Shown here: positions 17,836-28,428 of the stretch, piece after piece | Position numbering within the stretch: the first letter of the stretch is position 1 | Layout of the letters: each line of letters starts with the position of its first letter | Assembly: GCA_016794565.1 (NCBI GenBank) | Contig: JAEUHQ010000193.1 | Coordinates: forward strand, 1-49,529 | Direction: 5' to 3' | DNA: 49,529 nt | DNA from: Planctomycetota bacterium | GTDB lineage: Bacteria > Planctomycetota > UBA1135 > UBA2386 | Position numbers and translations under genes: made by a program | Notes under the pieces: generated by a model | What the model was told of the DNA's origin: nothing | Seen by the model: only the letters and a program-made list of their open reading frames with translations | The model's database searches: none

Positions 17836-18414
17836 ATGGCCAAGATCCCCGACAAACAGGGCCTCTTCTTCGAACTCGACGGCGTGCTCGTCCCCGAGGC
17901 GCGCCTCGGTGAGGACGGCGGCATCCGCTTCCTCGACCGCGCACTCGAAGCGCTCGCCCGCGTCGACGCGCGCCAGTTCCGCCTGTTCATCGCGACGAGC
18001 CGGCCCGACATCGCCTTCGGCGAGATGAAGGAGCGCGACTTCACGAAGTTCTGCGAGGTGCTGCTGCAGCGCCTGCACGCCGAACAGATCCCGATCGCCA
18101 AGATCTACAGCTGCCCCTACCACCCGAAGGGCAAGGGCCGTTTCCGCAAGGAGAGCGTCTTCCGCAAGCCGGGGCCCGGCATCTTCAAGATGGCGCAGCA
18201 GGAGTTCGACCTCAACCTGCAGCGCAGCTGGATGATCGGCCACACCACCGCGGACGTGCTCGCCGCGCAGCGCGCGGAGCTCGGCACGATCCTGCTCCGC
18301 ACGGGCAAGGGCGGGACCGACGGCGAGTTCACCGTCGATCCGCACTTCGTCGAGGACGACCTCTGGAGTGCCGTCGCGCGCGTGAACCAGTTCGAGTACT
18401 CGCTGCGGGTGTGA
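17836..18414 (+). CDS. HAD-fold protein, GmhB/HisB-like, with altered catalytic motifs
   Basis: A 192-residue protein built like the HAD-IIIA phosphatases (GmhB, HisB-N). Motif I reads FFELDGVLV, so the nucleophile Asp of DxD is Glu (E13-L14-D15). Motif II is FIATSRP (T54). The conserved SCPYHPKGKGRF block recalls the GmhB zinc loop but keeps a single Cys (C93), followed by FRKPGPGIF. Motif IV reads MIGHTTADVLAAQ, with His136 where an Asp is normal and D140 kept. The fold assignment is good; phosphatase activity is doubtful, so this may be a binding protein or an enzyme with a changed mechanism. ATG 17836 was chosen because homology begins there; the preceding in-frame codons are unlike coding sequence. 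It is divergent from the sigma gene and convergent with pgk. Confidence 0.75.
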   Translation: MAKIPDKQGLFFELDGVLVPEARLGEDGGIRFLDRALEALARVDARQFRLFIATSRPDIAFGEMKERDFTKFCEVLLQRLHAEQIPIAKIYSCPYHPKGKGRFRKESVFRKPGPGIFKMAQQEFDLNLQRSWMIGHTTADVLAAQRAELGTILLRTGKGGTDGEFTVDPHFVEDDLWSAVARVNQFEYSLRV

Positions 18415-18428
18415 CGCGCGAGCGGCGA

Positions 18429-19679
18429 TCAGCCGCCGAGTGCGGCGACGCCCGGCAGCACCTTGCCCTCGAGCAGCTCGAGTGACGCGCCGCCGCCGGT
18501 CGACACGTGCGACAGCTTCGCCGTGATGCCGAGTTTCTCGGCCGCCGCGACGGAGTCGCCGCCGCCGACCACGGTGAACGCGCCCGCGGCGGTCGCCTGC
18601 GCCACCGCGTGCGCCACCGCTTCGGTGCCCTTGCAGAAGGCGTCCATCTCGAACACGCCCATCGGTCCGTTCCAGACGACGGTCTTGCTGCCCGCGAGGG
18701 CGGCGACGTAGCTCTTCACGGTCGCCGGTCCGATGTCGAGGCCCATCAGGCCGTCCGGGATCGACGTCTGCACGCTCGCCGGGCTGTCCGCCTTGAACTC
18801 CGCGGCGCACACGTGGTCCGTCGGCAGCAGCAGCCTCTTGCCGGACGCCTTGGCCGCCGCGAGCACCTTGCCGGCCGCTTCGACGAGGTCCTTCTCGACG
18901 AGCGACTTGCCGACCTTCTGGCCCATCTGCACGAGGAACGTGTAGGCCATCGCGCCGCCGACGATCAGCGTGTCGACCTTCGGCAGCAGGTTCTCGATCA
19001 CGGGCAGCTTGTCGCTCACCTTGGCGCCGCCGAGGATCGCAACGAACGGGCGCGCCGGGCTCTGCAGCACCTTGCCGAACGCGTCGAGTTCCTGCTGCAT
19101 CAGGAAGCCGGCGGCGCACGGCATGCCGGTGATGCCGGCGACCGAGCTGTGCGCGCGGTGCGCGGTGCCGAACGCGTCGTTCACGTAGACGTCGCCGAGC
19201 TTCTTCAGGCTCGCGCGGAACGCTTCGATCGCGGCGGGCTCGGCCTTCCTGCTGGTCTCGGTGCCGTCCTTGTTCCTCACCTTGACCTTGCCCTCCTCCT
19301 CGAGGTGGAAGCGCACGTTCTCGAGCAGCACGACGCTGCCGGCCTTCAGCTTGCCCTTCGCGCACGCGGCTTCGACCGCCGGGCCGACGCAGTCGTCGAG
19401 GAACGTCACCGGCTTGCCGAGCAGCTTCTGCAGTTCGGCGGCGATCGGCTTCAACGAGTACTTCGCGACCCTCTGACCGTCAGGACGCCCGAGGTGCGAC
19501 ATCAGGACGAGCGAAGCGCCCTGCTCGAGCACGTAGCGGATCGTCGGCAGCGCGGAGACGATGCGCTGGTTGTTGGTGATCGCGAGCGTCGCCTTGTCCT
19601 GCGGGACGTTGAAGTCGACGCGCATCAGCACGCGCTGCCCCGCGAGCGGCAGGTCGCGCAACGCCTTGAAGGTCGCCAT
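18429..19679 (-). CDS. pgk: Phosphoglycerate kinase
   Basis: A 416-residue cytoplasmic glycolytic enzyme that converts 1,3-bisphosphoglycerate and ADP to 3-phosphoglycerate and ATP. The N-terminal signature RVLMRVDFNVP and SHLGRPDGQRVAKYSLKP bind the phosphoglycerate; LENVRFHLEEEGK follows. The C-terminal nucleotide domain has WNGPMGVFEMDAF and the GGGDSVAAAEKLG loop. Length is normal. It starts 12 bp after gap, on the same strand, forming a gap-pgk operon. It is convergent with the HAD-fold gene, separated by 14 bp with no obvious terminator. Confidence 0.97.
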   Translation of the reverse strand: MATFKALRDLPLAGQRVLMRVDFNVPQDKATLAITNNQRIVSALPTIRYVLEQGASLVLMSHLGRPDGQRVAKYSLKPIAAELQKLLGKPVTFLDDCVGPAVEAACAKGKLKAGSVVLLENVRFHLEEEGKVKVRNKDGTETSRKAEPAAIEAFRASLKKLGDVYVNDAFGTAHRAHSSVAGITGMPCAAGFLMQQELDAFGKVLQSPARPFVAILGGAKVSDKLPVIENLLPKVDTLIVGGAMAYTFLVQMGQKVGKSLVEKDLVEAAGKVLAAAKASGKRLLLPTDHVCAAEFKADSPASVQTSIPDGLMGLDIGPATVKSYVAALAGSKTVVWNGPMGVFEMDAFCKGTEAVAHAVAQATAAGAFTVVGGGDSVAAAEKLGITAKLSHVSTGGGASLELLEGKVLPGVAALGG

Positions 19680-19691
19680 GTGGTGAGCGGC

Positions 19692-22251
<2,560 letters not shown>

Positions 22252-22330
22252 GTCGGGCCTCGCTCTCGCGCGGGGCCGTCGCTCTTGCCATACTGCCGCG
22301 CCCCTCGGTTCCCCTCCCCGGACCCCGCAC

Positions 22331-24913
22331 GTGCGACTCACCGTCGAGACCGGCCCGCTCGCCGGCACCGTCGTCACCCTCGATCGCGAACATCCGACCC
22401 TGCTCGGCAGCGGCCCCGATTGTGCGATCCGCATCGAAGAGGCCGGCGTCGCACCGCAGCACGCGGTGGTGAAGGCGCTCAAGGACCAGGGCTTCGGCGT
22501 GAAGGCGCTGGCCGCGGGCCTGCGGGTGAACGGAGCTTCGATCGAAGCGTCCCCCCTGCAGGACGGCGACGTCATCGAACTCGGCACGACGCGCGTCGCG
22601 TTCGGCCAGACGCAGAAGCGCGGACTGCCGCAGATCGCGGGTTACCGCATCATCGAAGAGCTCGGCCGCGGCGGCATGGGCATGGTCTACCGCGCCGAGC
22701 AGGTGAGCCTGCACCGCGAGATCGCGCTCAAGGTGCTCAACAAGGACCTGACGCAGGACCCCGCGTTCGTCGCGAAGTTCGTCGCCGAGGCGCGCGCCGC
22801 GGCGAAGCTGCAGCACCCGAACGTGGTCGCGGTGTTCGACGTCGAGCACGACGGCGGCACCTACTACTACGCGATGGAGCTGATGCACGAAGGCTCCCTG
22901 GAGGACTGGCTGAAGCAGAACGGCGCGATGCCCGTCGATCGTGCACTGCGCGTCGTCGCGGACGCCGCCGCGGGCCTCGCCTACGCCGAGTCGCTGGGCA
23001 TCGTGCACCGCGACATCAAGCCCGACAACCTGATGCTCGACCAGCACGGGTCGGTGAAGATCGCGGACCTCGGGCTCGCGAACACGAGCGGCGACGCGGA
23101 GACGAAGGCGGTCGGGACCCCGCACTTCATGGCGCCCGAACAGGTGCTGCGCAAGGCGGTCGACCACCGCACCGATCTCTACGCGCTCGGCTGCACGTTC
23201 TACCGGCTCGTCACCGGGCGAACGCCGTTCCCGCGCAAGACGGTGAAGGACATCCTCGCCGCGCAGGTGAAGGAGGACGCGGAACCGGCGAACAAGGTCA
23301 ACCCGGAAGTGCCCGCCGAGGTCGCGGCGATCATCCAGAAGCTGATGGCGAAGGACCCGGCGGCCCGCCATCAGACCGCGAACGAACTTCTCGAGGAACT
23401 CGAGATCCTGCTGCAGCCGCCGGTGAAGAAGGGCATGTGGATCGCGCTCGCGGGAGCCGCGGTCCTGATCGCCGGCGGTGCGATCTGGTGGGCGGTGACG
23501 AAGCCGAAGGATGTCGAGACACGCATCGAGTACGCCGACAACCCGGAGGCGGCGCGGCTGGCGAAGGAGAACTCCCAGCTGAAGCAGGAAGTGCGCGAAG
23601 CCACCGCGACGATCGCGCTGTTGTCGCTGCGACTCGCCGACCTCGCCGGGGAGGACCTCGCCAAGGCGTTCGACCGCCTCGGCGCGGATCACGCGGGAAC
23701 CCGCGCCGCCGTCGAAGCGACCGAGCGCGCCGCGCGCACGCGCGCCGAAGCGGCCGAGAAGGCGCGCGCGGGCGAACAGCGCCGCACGATGGTCGCCGAC
23801 CAGCTCTCGGCGCTGCGCCAGGCGATGCAGGCCCCGCTGGACGCCGCCGACTTCGCCGGCGCACTGCGCGCGATCGCCACGCCAGCCGAGGACGCGCTCC
23901 GCGGCGATGCGGATCTCGAGTCCGGCAGGAAGGCGCTGCGCGACCAGGTGCTCGAGCGCGCCCGTGCGCGACTGGCTTCCCTCCAGAGCACGGCCGACGA
24001 TGCGGCGAAGGCCAAGGACTCGGCGGGTCTCACCGCTGCCTGCGACGCGTGGGCGACGGCGCTCGGCGCCGCGAACCGCTGGCCCGACGAGCTGGCGAAC
24101 GACGTGCAGCAGGCGGCGACCCGTCTCGCGTCGGCGCGCACGGCGCTCGCGGGCCTCGTCGCGGAACGCGGCACTTCGGCGTGGCAGCGATACCACGCGC
24201 TCTTCCCCGGCGAAGCCGGCATCGTCGTGCTGCTGCGCCGCTTCGACTTCGCCGCGGCCGCGACGCTCGCGAACGGCTTCGCCAGCGCGGCGCCCGAACC
24301 CGCGATCGCCGACGCGGCCCGCACTCTGGTGGCGACGATCGGCCAGGCGGGCACGTTCGTGGTCGCGATGGATCGCGCGGCGGGCGCGGGCCAGCTCACG
24401 TTCACGGGCAGCGACGGCACGAGCATGCCGATCGGCCGATGGGACCGCGCGCAGCAGCAGCTCGTGCTGCTCGACCAGAGCAAGAAGCCGCCGCGCGAAG
24501 TGCCCACGAAGACGGCCGGGCTCTCGTTCGATGCGTGGCGCACGATCGCGGAACAGGTGCAGACGCCGCCGCAGGGATCCCGCGAGTGCTTCCTCGGCCT
24601 CCTCGCCATCGTGCAGCATGCCGACGCCGCCCGCGACTTCCTCGGCCGCCTGCGGGCGGACGACGACGCGTCGGGCACGGGAACGAACGGTTACTCGCTG
24701 GGCGCCGTGATGTTCGAACCACTGCTGCGGGCACTGCCCGAACAGGACACCGAGCCGTGGGTGATCGGCCTGCGTCGCGAACTCCAGGCCACCCAGCGCC
24801 TGGTCGCCGGGCTCCGCGCGCTGTCCGAGCGCCGCAATCTCGCCGCGGCAAGTCACGTCGACCGCCTGCTCGCCGAATCGCCGCACGCATTCATCGTCGC
24901 CGCGTTGCCATGA
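22331..24913 (+). CDS. Membrane-bound Ser/Thr protein kinase with N-terminal FHA domain
   Basis: An 860-residue Hanks-type kinase starting at GTG 22331. Residues 1-92 read as a forkhead-associated phosphothreonine-binding domain (LLGSGPDCAIRI, HAVVKAL, LQDGDVIELGTTRVAFG). The kinase domain spans about 105-362: glycine loop LGRGGMGMVY (112-117), Lys134 in ALKVL, catalytic HRDIKPDN (226-233), ADLGLA in place of DFG (246-248), and the GTPHFMAPE activation segment. A membrane segment (about 370-389) is followed by a coiled-coil stretch and a large extracytoplasmic region of about 450 residues with no domain I recognise. An FHA module on the kinase chain itself suggests binding of its own or partner phosphosites. 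The stop overlaps the start of the DUF167 gene by 4 nt. Confidence 0.92.
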   Translation: MRLTVETGPLAGTVVTLDREHPTLLGSGPDCAIRIEEAGVAPQHAVVKALKDQGFGVKALAAGLRVNGASIEASPLQDGDVIELGTTRVAFGQTQKRGLPQIAGYRIIEELGRGGMGMVYRAEQVSLHREIALKVLNKDLTQDPAFVAKFVAEARAAAKLQHPNVVAVFDVEHDGGTYYYAMELMHEGSLEDWLKQNGAMPVDRALRVVADAAAGLAYAESLGIVHRDIKPDNLMLDQHGSVKIADLGLANTSGDAETKAVGTPHFMAPEQVLRKAVDHRTDLYALGCTFYRLVTGRTPFPRKTVKDILAAQVKEDAEPANKVNPEVPAEVAAIIQKLMAKDPAARHQTANELLEELEILLQPPVKKGMWIALAGAAVLIAGGAIWWAVTKPKDVETRIEYADNPEAARLAKENSQLKQEVREATATIALLSLRLADLAGEDLAKAFDRLGADHAGTRAAVEATERAARTRAEAAEKARAGEQRRTMVADQLSALRQAMQAPLDAADFAGALRAIATPAEDALRGDADLESGRKALRDQVLERARARLASLQSTADDAAKAKDSAGLTAACDAWATALGAANRWPDELANDVQQAATRLASARTALAGLVAERGTSAWQRYHALFPGEAGIVVLLRRFDFAAAATLANGFASAAPEPAIADAARTLVATIGQAGTFVVAMDRAAGAGQLTFTGSDGTSMPIGRWDRAQQQLVLLDQSKKPPREVPTKTAGLSFDAWRTIAEQVQTPPQGSRECFLGLLAIVQHADAARDFLGRLRADDDASGTGTNGYSLGAVMFEPLLRALPEQDTEPWVIGLRRELQATQRLVAGLRALSERRNLAAASHVDRLLAESPHAFIVAALP

Positions 24914-25206
24914 CGCTCGCCGTCGCAGCCGACGCGACCGGCGTGCGCTTCGCCGTGAAGGTCGTTCCTGGTGCAGCGCGCGATCGCATCGTCGGACTGC
25001 TGGGCTCGGCACTGAAGGTGCAGGTCGCGGCGCCGCCCGAGAACGGGCGGGCGAACGAACGCCTGTGCAGCATGCTCGCCGCCGCACTGAAGGTGCCGCC
25101 GCGCGACGTCGCGATCGCGAGCGGACAGAGTTCGCCGCGCAAGACGGTGCAGGTGCGAGGGGTCGACGCGACCACCGTGCGCGCGCGCCTCGGGCTGCCC
25201 GGGTAG
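24910..25206 (+). CDS. DUF167/YggU-family protein
   Basis: A 98-residue protein of the DUF167 (YggU/UPF0235) family, conserved across bacteria and eukaryotes without a proven function. The signature is complete: FAVKVVPGAARDRIVGL, ALKVQVAAPPENGRANERL and VAIASGQSSPRKTVQV. The ATG overlaps the kinase stop by 4 nt (ATGA), so it is co-translated with the kinase. In many bacteria this family sits next to yggT or proC; that context is absent here. Confidence 0.93.
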   Translation: MTLAVAADATGVRFAVKVVPGAARDRIVGLLGSALKVQVAAPPENGRANERLCSMLAAALKVPPRDVAIASGQSSPRKTVQVRGVDATTVRARLGLPG

Positions 25207-25246
25207 CGGCCGTGCGTTCGCCCGAGGGAACCGCTACCGTGCGCGC

Positions 25247-26068
25247 ATGCCAGCGCCCCAAGCCTCACGCACCATCCCCCGCGAGGTCGCGCAGTTCGTC
25301 CACGAACGCACCCCGCTGCGGCCGCGGGTCGCGATGCTGCTCGGCTCGGGCCATGCGTCGATCGCGAACCAGCTGAAAGAGAAGGTCGTCGTGCACGGCG
25401 AAGACCTGCCGGGCGCGGCACTGCACGCTCCGCTGCTCGTCGGCCTCCTGGAAGGCGTTCCGGTCGCCGTCGCGGACGCCCCGCTCGCGACGTACGAAGG
25501 CCTTTCCCCCGCGGAGCTGGCACTCCCCGTTCGGGTGCTGCGCGCCCTCGGCTGCGAAGTGCTGATGCTGACCGCGGGCGCGGCGAGCCTGTGCCAGCAG
25601 ATCGAGCCCGGCGCCATCGCCGTCGTCGAGGACCACCTGAACCTGAGCGGGCTGCATCCGCTGATCGGACCGAACGACGACCAGTTCGGGCCGCGCTTCC
25701 CGGACATGAGCGAGCCCTACTCGCGCGAATGGCAGGAAGTGGCCCGCGACGTCGCGCTGCGCGCCAACATCCCGTGCCAGCCGGGAGTGTTCGCGGCGAT
25801 CGCCGGCCCGAGCATGCCGACCCGCGCCGAGTACCGTTTCCTCCGCCAGGCCGGCGCCGACCTCGTCGGAATGTCGCTCGTCCCCGAAGCGATCGCCGCC
25901 GTGCACGCCGGCTTCCAGGTGCTGGCACTCGTCGGTGTCACGCAGCAACTGCTCGCCGGTAGATCGCAGCAAGTCTCGATCGAGTCGATGATCGACGCAG
26001 CCGACCTCGCCGCGCCGCGCATGGCGAGCCTGCTCGTCGGCATCGTCGCAGCGTCGCGCGAGGCCTGA
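25247..26068 (+). CDS. Purine nucleoside phosphorylase homologue (class I) with altered active site
   Basis: A 273-residue protein with the trimeric PNP fold: AMLLGSGHASIANQL (phosphate loop, S34), VRVLRALGCEVLMLTAGAASL, AIAVVEDHLNLSG and RFLRQAGADLVGMSLVPEAI, which keeps the M209-S210 pair. Aligning by eye to human PNP, several ligands are changed. The GRFHxYEG motif reads ADAPLATYEG, so phosphate-binding R84 and H86 are Pro and Ala. Purine-binding E201 becomes Pro191 and N243 becomes Gln233. A normal member phosphorolyses inosine and guanosine. This one may bind a different nucleoside or be inactive. MTAP-type residues are not evident either. It is followed after 2 bp by purN, which suggests a purine link. 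Family assignment good, activity uncertain. Confidence 0.78.
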   Translation: MPAPQASRTIPREVAQFVHERTPLRPRVAMLLGSGHASIANQLKEKVVVHGEDLPGAALHAPLLVGLLEGVPVAVADAPLATYEGLSPAELALPVRVLRALGCEVLMLTAGAASLCQQIEPGAIAVVEDHLNLSGLHPLIGPNDDQFGPRFPDMSEPYSREWQEVARDVALRANIPCQPGVFAAIAGPSMPTRAEYRFLRQAGADLVGMSLVPEAIAAVHAGFQVLALVGVTQQLLAGRSQQVSIESMIDAADLAAPRMASLLVGIVAASREA

Positions 26069-26070
26069 CG

Positions 26071-26658
26071 ATGGCGACGCTGCCGCGCAAGGATCAGCGC
26101 CCGCGCCTCGGCGTGCTGCTCAGCGGCTCGGGCCGCACGTTGCAGAACCTGCTCGATCGGACGACCGACGGCCGCATGCGCGCGACGATCGCCGGCGTCG
26201 CCAGCGACCGCGCCGACGCGTTCGGCCTCCAGCGCGCGATGGACCACGGGCTCGAAACGCGGCATCTCCGCGAGCCGTCGGCGATCTGGTCGTGGCTGCT
26301 CGAACTCGACGTCGATCTCGTGGTTCTCGCGGGCTACCTGCGCCTCCTCCCGATCGTGCCCGAGTTCGCGGGCCGCGTGCTGAACATCCACCCCTCACTG
26401 CTGCCGAAGTTCGGCGGCAAGGGCATGCTCGGCGACCGTGTGCACACGGCCGTGCTCGCGGCGGGGGAAACCGAATCGGGCTGCACCGTGCACCTGTGCA
26501 ACGAGAACTACGACGAAGGCCGCATCCTCGTGCAAGCGCACGTTCCGGTCCTGCCGGGCGACACGGTCGCGACGCTCGGCGCCCGCGTCTTCGCGGCGGA
26601 GTGCGAGACCTATCCGGCGGCGATCGCCATGCGCTGGCGCGAACTGGAGGCGAACTGA
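26071..26658 (+). CDS. purN: Phosphoribosylglycinamide formyltransferase
   Basis: A 195-residue 10-formyl-tetrahydrofolate-dependent enzyme that formylates GAR to FGAR in de novo purine synthesis. The N-terminal GVLLSGSGRTLQNLLDR binds the phosphoribosyl group. The catalytic region has LAGYLRLLP and NIHPSLLPKFGGKGMLGDRVHTAV, giving N105 and H107, and D148 in CNENYDEGR corresponds to the third catalytic residue. Length matches the family. Starts 2 bp after the PNP-like gene and ends 1 bp before the next start, so the three genes look like one operon. Confidence 0.93.
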   Translation: MATLPRKDQRPRLGVLLSGSGRTLQNLLDRTTDGRMRATIAGVASDRADAFGLQRAMDHGLETRHLREPSAIWSWLLELDVDLVVLAGYLRLLPIVPEFAGRVLNIHPSLLPKFGGKGMLGDRVHTAVLAAGETESGCTVHLCNENYDEGRILVQAHVPVLPGDTVATLGARVFAAECETYPAAIAMRWRELEAN

Positions 26659-26659
26659 C

Positions 26660-27538
26660 GTGGCGCCGCTCTCGCGCCGCGATGTCCTCGCCCTCGCGCC
26701 GGGGACGGCTGCCCTCGCCTCAGCGCTGCGTGCGCAGGATCCGGCGCCTGCACGACCGCTCGCGACGACCCGCACCCGCTTCGCGGCGAACCTCGAGATG
26801 TGGTGGACGAACTTGCCGTTCCTCGACCGCATCCGGCGCGCGTACGAACTCGGCTTCCCGGCGATCGAGTTCTGGCCTTGGCGCGACAAGGACGTCCCGG
26901 CGATCGCCGCTCTGACGCGCGAGCTCGGCATGGCGACTGCCCAGTTCACCGCGTGGGGCTTCACGCCCGGACTCAACGAAGCGCGGAACCACACGAAGTT
27001 CGCGGCCGACATCGAGGCGTCGTGTGCCGTCGCCAGGAAGCTCGGTTGCACGCGCATGACCGTCGTCGGGGGCAACGACGTGCGGGGTGCGACAGAGGCC
27101 GAGATGCACGCGCAGATCGTGGCCGGCCTGAAGCTGGCCGCGCCGATCGCCGAACGCGAGGGAGTCACGCTCATCCTGGAACCGATGAACGTGCGCGTCG
27201 ACCACAAGGGCCATTGCCTGCACGGCAGCGAAGCCGCGGTGCGCATCTGCCGCGCGGTCGGATCGCCGATGGTGAAGGTCAACTGGGACCTCTACCACTG
27301 CCACATCAGCGAAGGCGACCTGTGCGGCCACCTGCGCGAGGGATTCGACCAGCTCGGCTACGTGCAGATCGCCGACCACCCGGGCCGCCACGAACCGGGC
27401 ACCGGCGAGATCCACTACCCGCGTGTTCTGCGCGAGTTGTCCGAACTGGGCTACCGCGGCTTCGTCGGCGTGGAGTGTTCGCCGAGCCGGCCCGAAGCGG
27501 AGGCGGCTCTCGCCCTGGTCACCGCGGACCGCTGGTAG
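26660..27538 (+). CDS. Exported xylose-isomerase-like TIM-barrel protein (hydroxypyruvate isomerase type)
   Basis: A 292-residue protein starting at GTG 26660, 1 bp after purN. The N-terminus PLSRRDVLALAPGTAALASA has a twin-arginine (Tat) pattern and a hydrophobic stretch, so export in folded form is likely. The body is an AP-endonuclease-2/xylose-isomerase-like barrel close to hydroxypyruvate isomerase (Hyi) in layout: GFPAIEFWPW, GLNEARNHTKFAADIEAS, the metal-binding Glu in LILEPMNV (E174), NWDLYHCHISEGDL (D210), IADHPGRHEPGTGEI (H240) and VGVECSP (E272). Hyi interconverts hydroxypyruvate and tartronate semialdehyde; an exported relative more likely acts on another sugar or ketose. The Tat signal fits the many exported barrel proteins of planctomycetes. 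Confidence 0.8.
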   Translation: MAPLSRRDVLALAPGTAALASALRAQDPAPARPLATTRTRFAANLEMWWTNLPFLDRIRRAYELGFPAIEFWPWRDKDVPAIAALTRELGMATAQFTAWGFTPGLNEARNHTKFAADIEASCAVARKLGCTRMTVVGGNDVRGATEAEMHAQIVAGLKLAAPIAEREGVTLILEPMNVRVDHKGHCLHGSEAAVRICRAVGSPMVKVNWDLYHCHISEGDLCGHLREGFDQLGYVQIADHPGRHEPGTGEIHYPRVLRELSELGYRGFVGVECSPSRPEAEAALALVTADRW

Positions 27539-27556
27539 GCGAGCGGCCGGAGACCG

Positions 27557-28276
27557 TCAGTCGTCGCGGCGCTGCGAGCCCAGGATCTGGAACAGCCACC
27601 ACAGGAGCTGCATCAGCGACACTGCCGCCGCCGCAATGTAGGTCATCGCCGCCGCGTTCAGCACGCTGCGCGCCCCTGGCAGTTCGTCCGCGGCGAGCAC
27701 CCGACTCTGCTCGAGGGTCGCCATCGCGCGCCGGCTCGCGTCGAACTCGACGGGCAGCGTGACGACCGTGAACACGGTCGTGGTGGCGAACAGGGCGAGA
27801 CCGATCCACGCGACGAGCATCGACCCGCCGCCACCGGCCATGAAGAGCCCGATCACGACCAGCACCTCGCCGAGGCCGGACCCGATGCCCGCGACGGGCA
27901 CCCACGCGGAGCGGAAGTTCAGCGGCGCGTACCGGGTCGCGTGCTGGATCGCGTGTCCGACTTCGTGGGCGGCGACTCCGAGCGCCGCGATGCTGTCGCT
28001 GTGGTAGACGGGCTCGCTGAGCCGGAGGGTCTTCGAGGACGGGTCGTAGTGATCGGTCAACGACCCGGCCACCGGCTCGACCCGTACGTCGTGGATGCCG
28101 TGAGCCTGGAGGATCGCCTGGGCAACCTGCGCACCACGGATTCCGGAGCGAGCGCGAACCTGCGACCAGCGCGCGAAGGTCGACTTCACGCGTCCGGCGG
28201 CGACAAGGCTCAGCACGAGCCCGACGCCGAGGATCAGCCAGTAGACGGGATTGGTCGTGAGGACGAATGCGAGCAT
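27557..28276 (-). CDS. YugP-like zinc-dependent membrane protease
   Basis: A 239-residue integral membrane protein of the neutral zinc metallopeptidase 2 family (YugP). The metal motif HEVGHAIQH is at residues 104-112. It is preceded by a membrane segment near the N-terminus (YWLILGVGLVLSLVAAG) and a short domain with LQAHGIHDVRVEPVAGSLTDHYDP that is typical of YugP. Further membrane segments follow around VPVAGIGSGLGEVLVVIGLF, WIGLALFATTTVFTVVTLP and MTYIAAAAVSLMQLLWWLF. The family has no proven substrate. ATG 28276 begins the conserved core. The gene is convergent with the isomerase-like gene and divergent from the next one. Confidence 0.9.
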   Translation of the reverse strand: MLAFVLTTNPVYWLILGVGLVLSLVAAGRVKSTFARWSQVRARSGIRGAQVAQAILQAHGIHDVRVEPVAGSLTDHYDPSSKTLRLSEPVYHSDSIAALGVAAHEVGHAIQHATRYAPLNFRSAWVPVAGIGSGLGEVLVVIGLFMAGGGGSMLVAWIGLALFATTTVFTVVTLPVEFDASRRAMATLEQSRVLAADELPGARSVLNAAAMTYIAAAAVSLMQLLWWLFQILGSQRRDD

Positions 28277-28428
28277 CGTTCGACGTTGGCGGCCGGCACG
28301 GCCGCGCAGGGGACGATGGTTAGCACGTCGAGGGTCGCGAACGCAAGCGGGCGACTGGCGCCATCGTGCCGGCCTGCCGACAATGCGCGCCCGTCGCGTC
28401 CCGTCCCCCGCGCCGCCCCGAGTCCCCG

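Noticed and set aside
17836..18414. Annotation as GmhB or histidinol phosphatase
   Set aside because: Both key aspartates of the HAD catalytic motifs are replaced, so an activity name would be unsupported.
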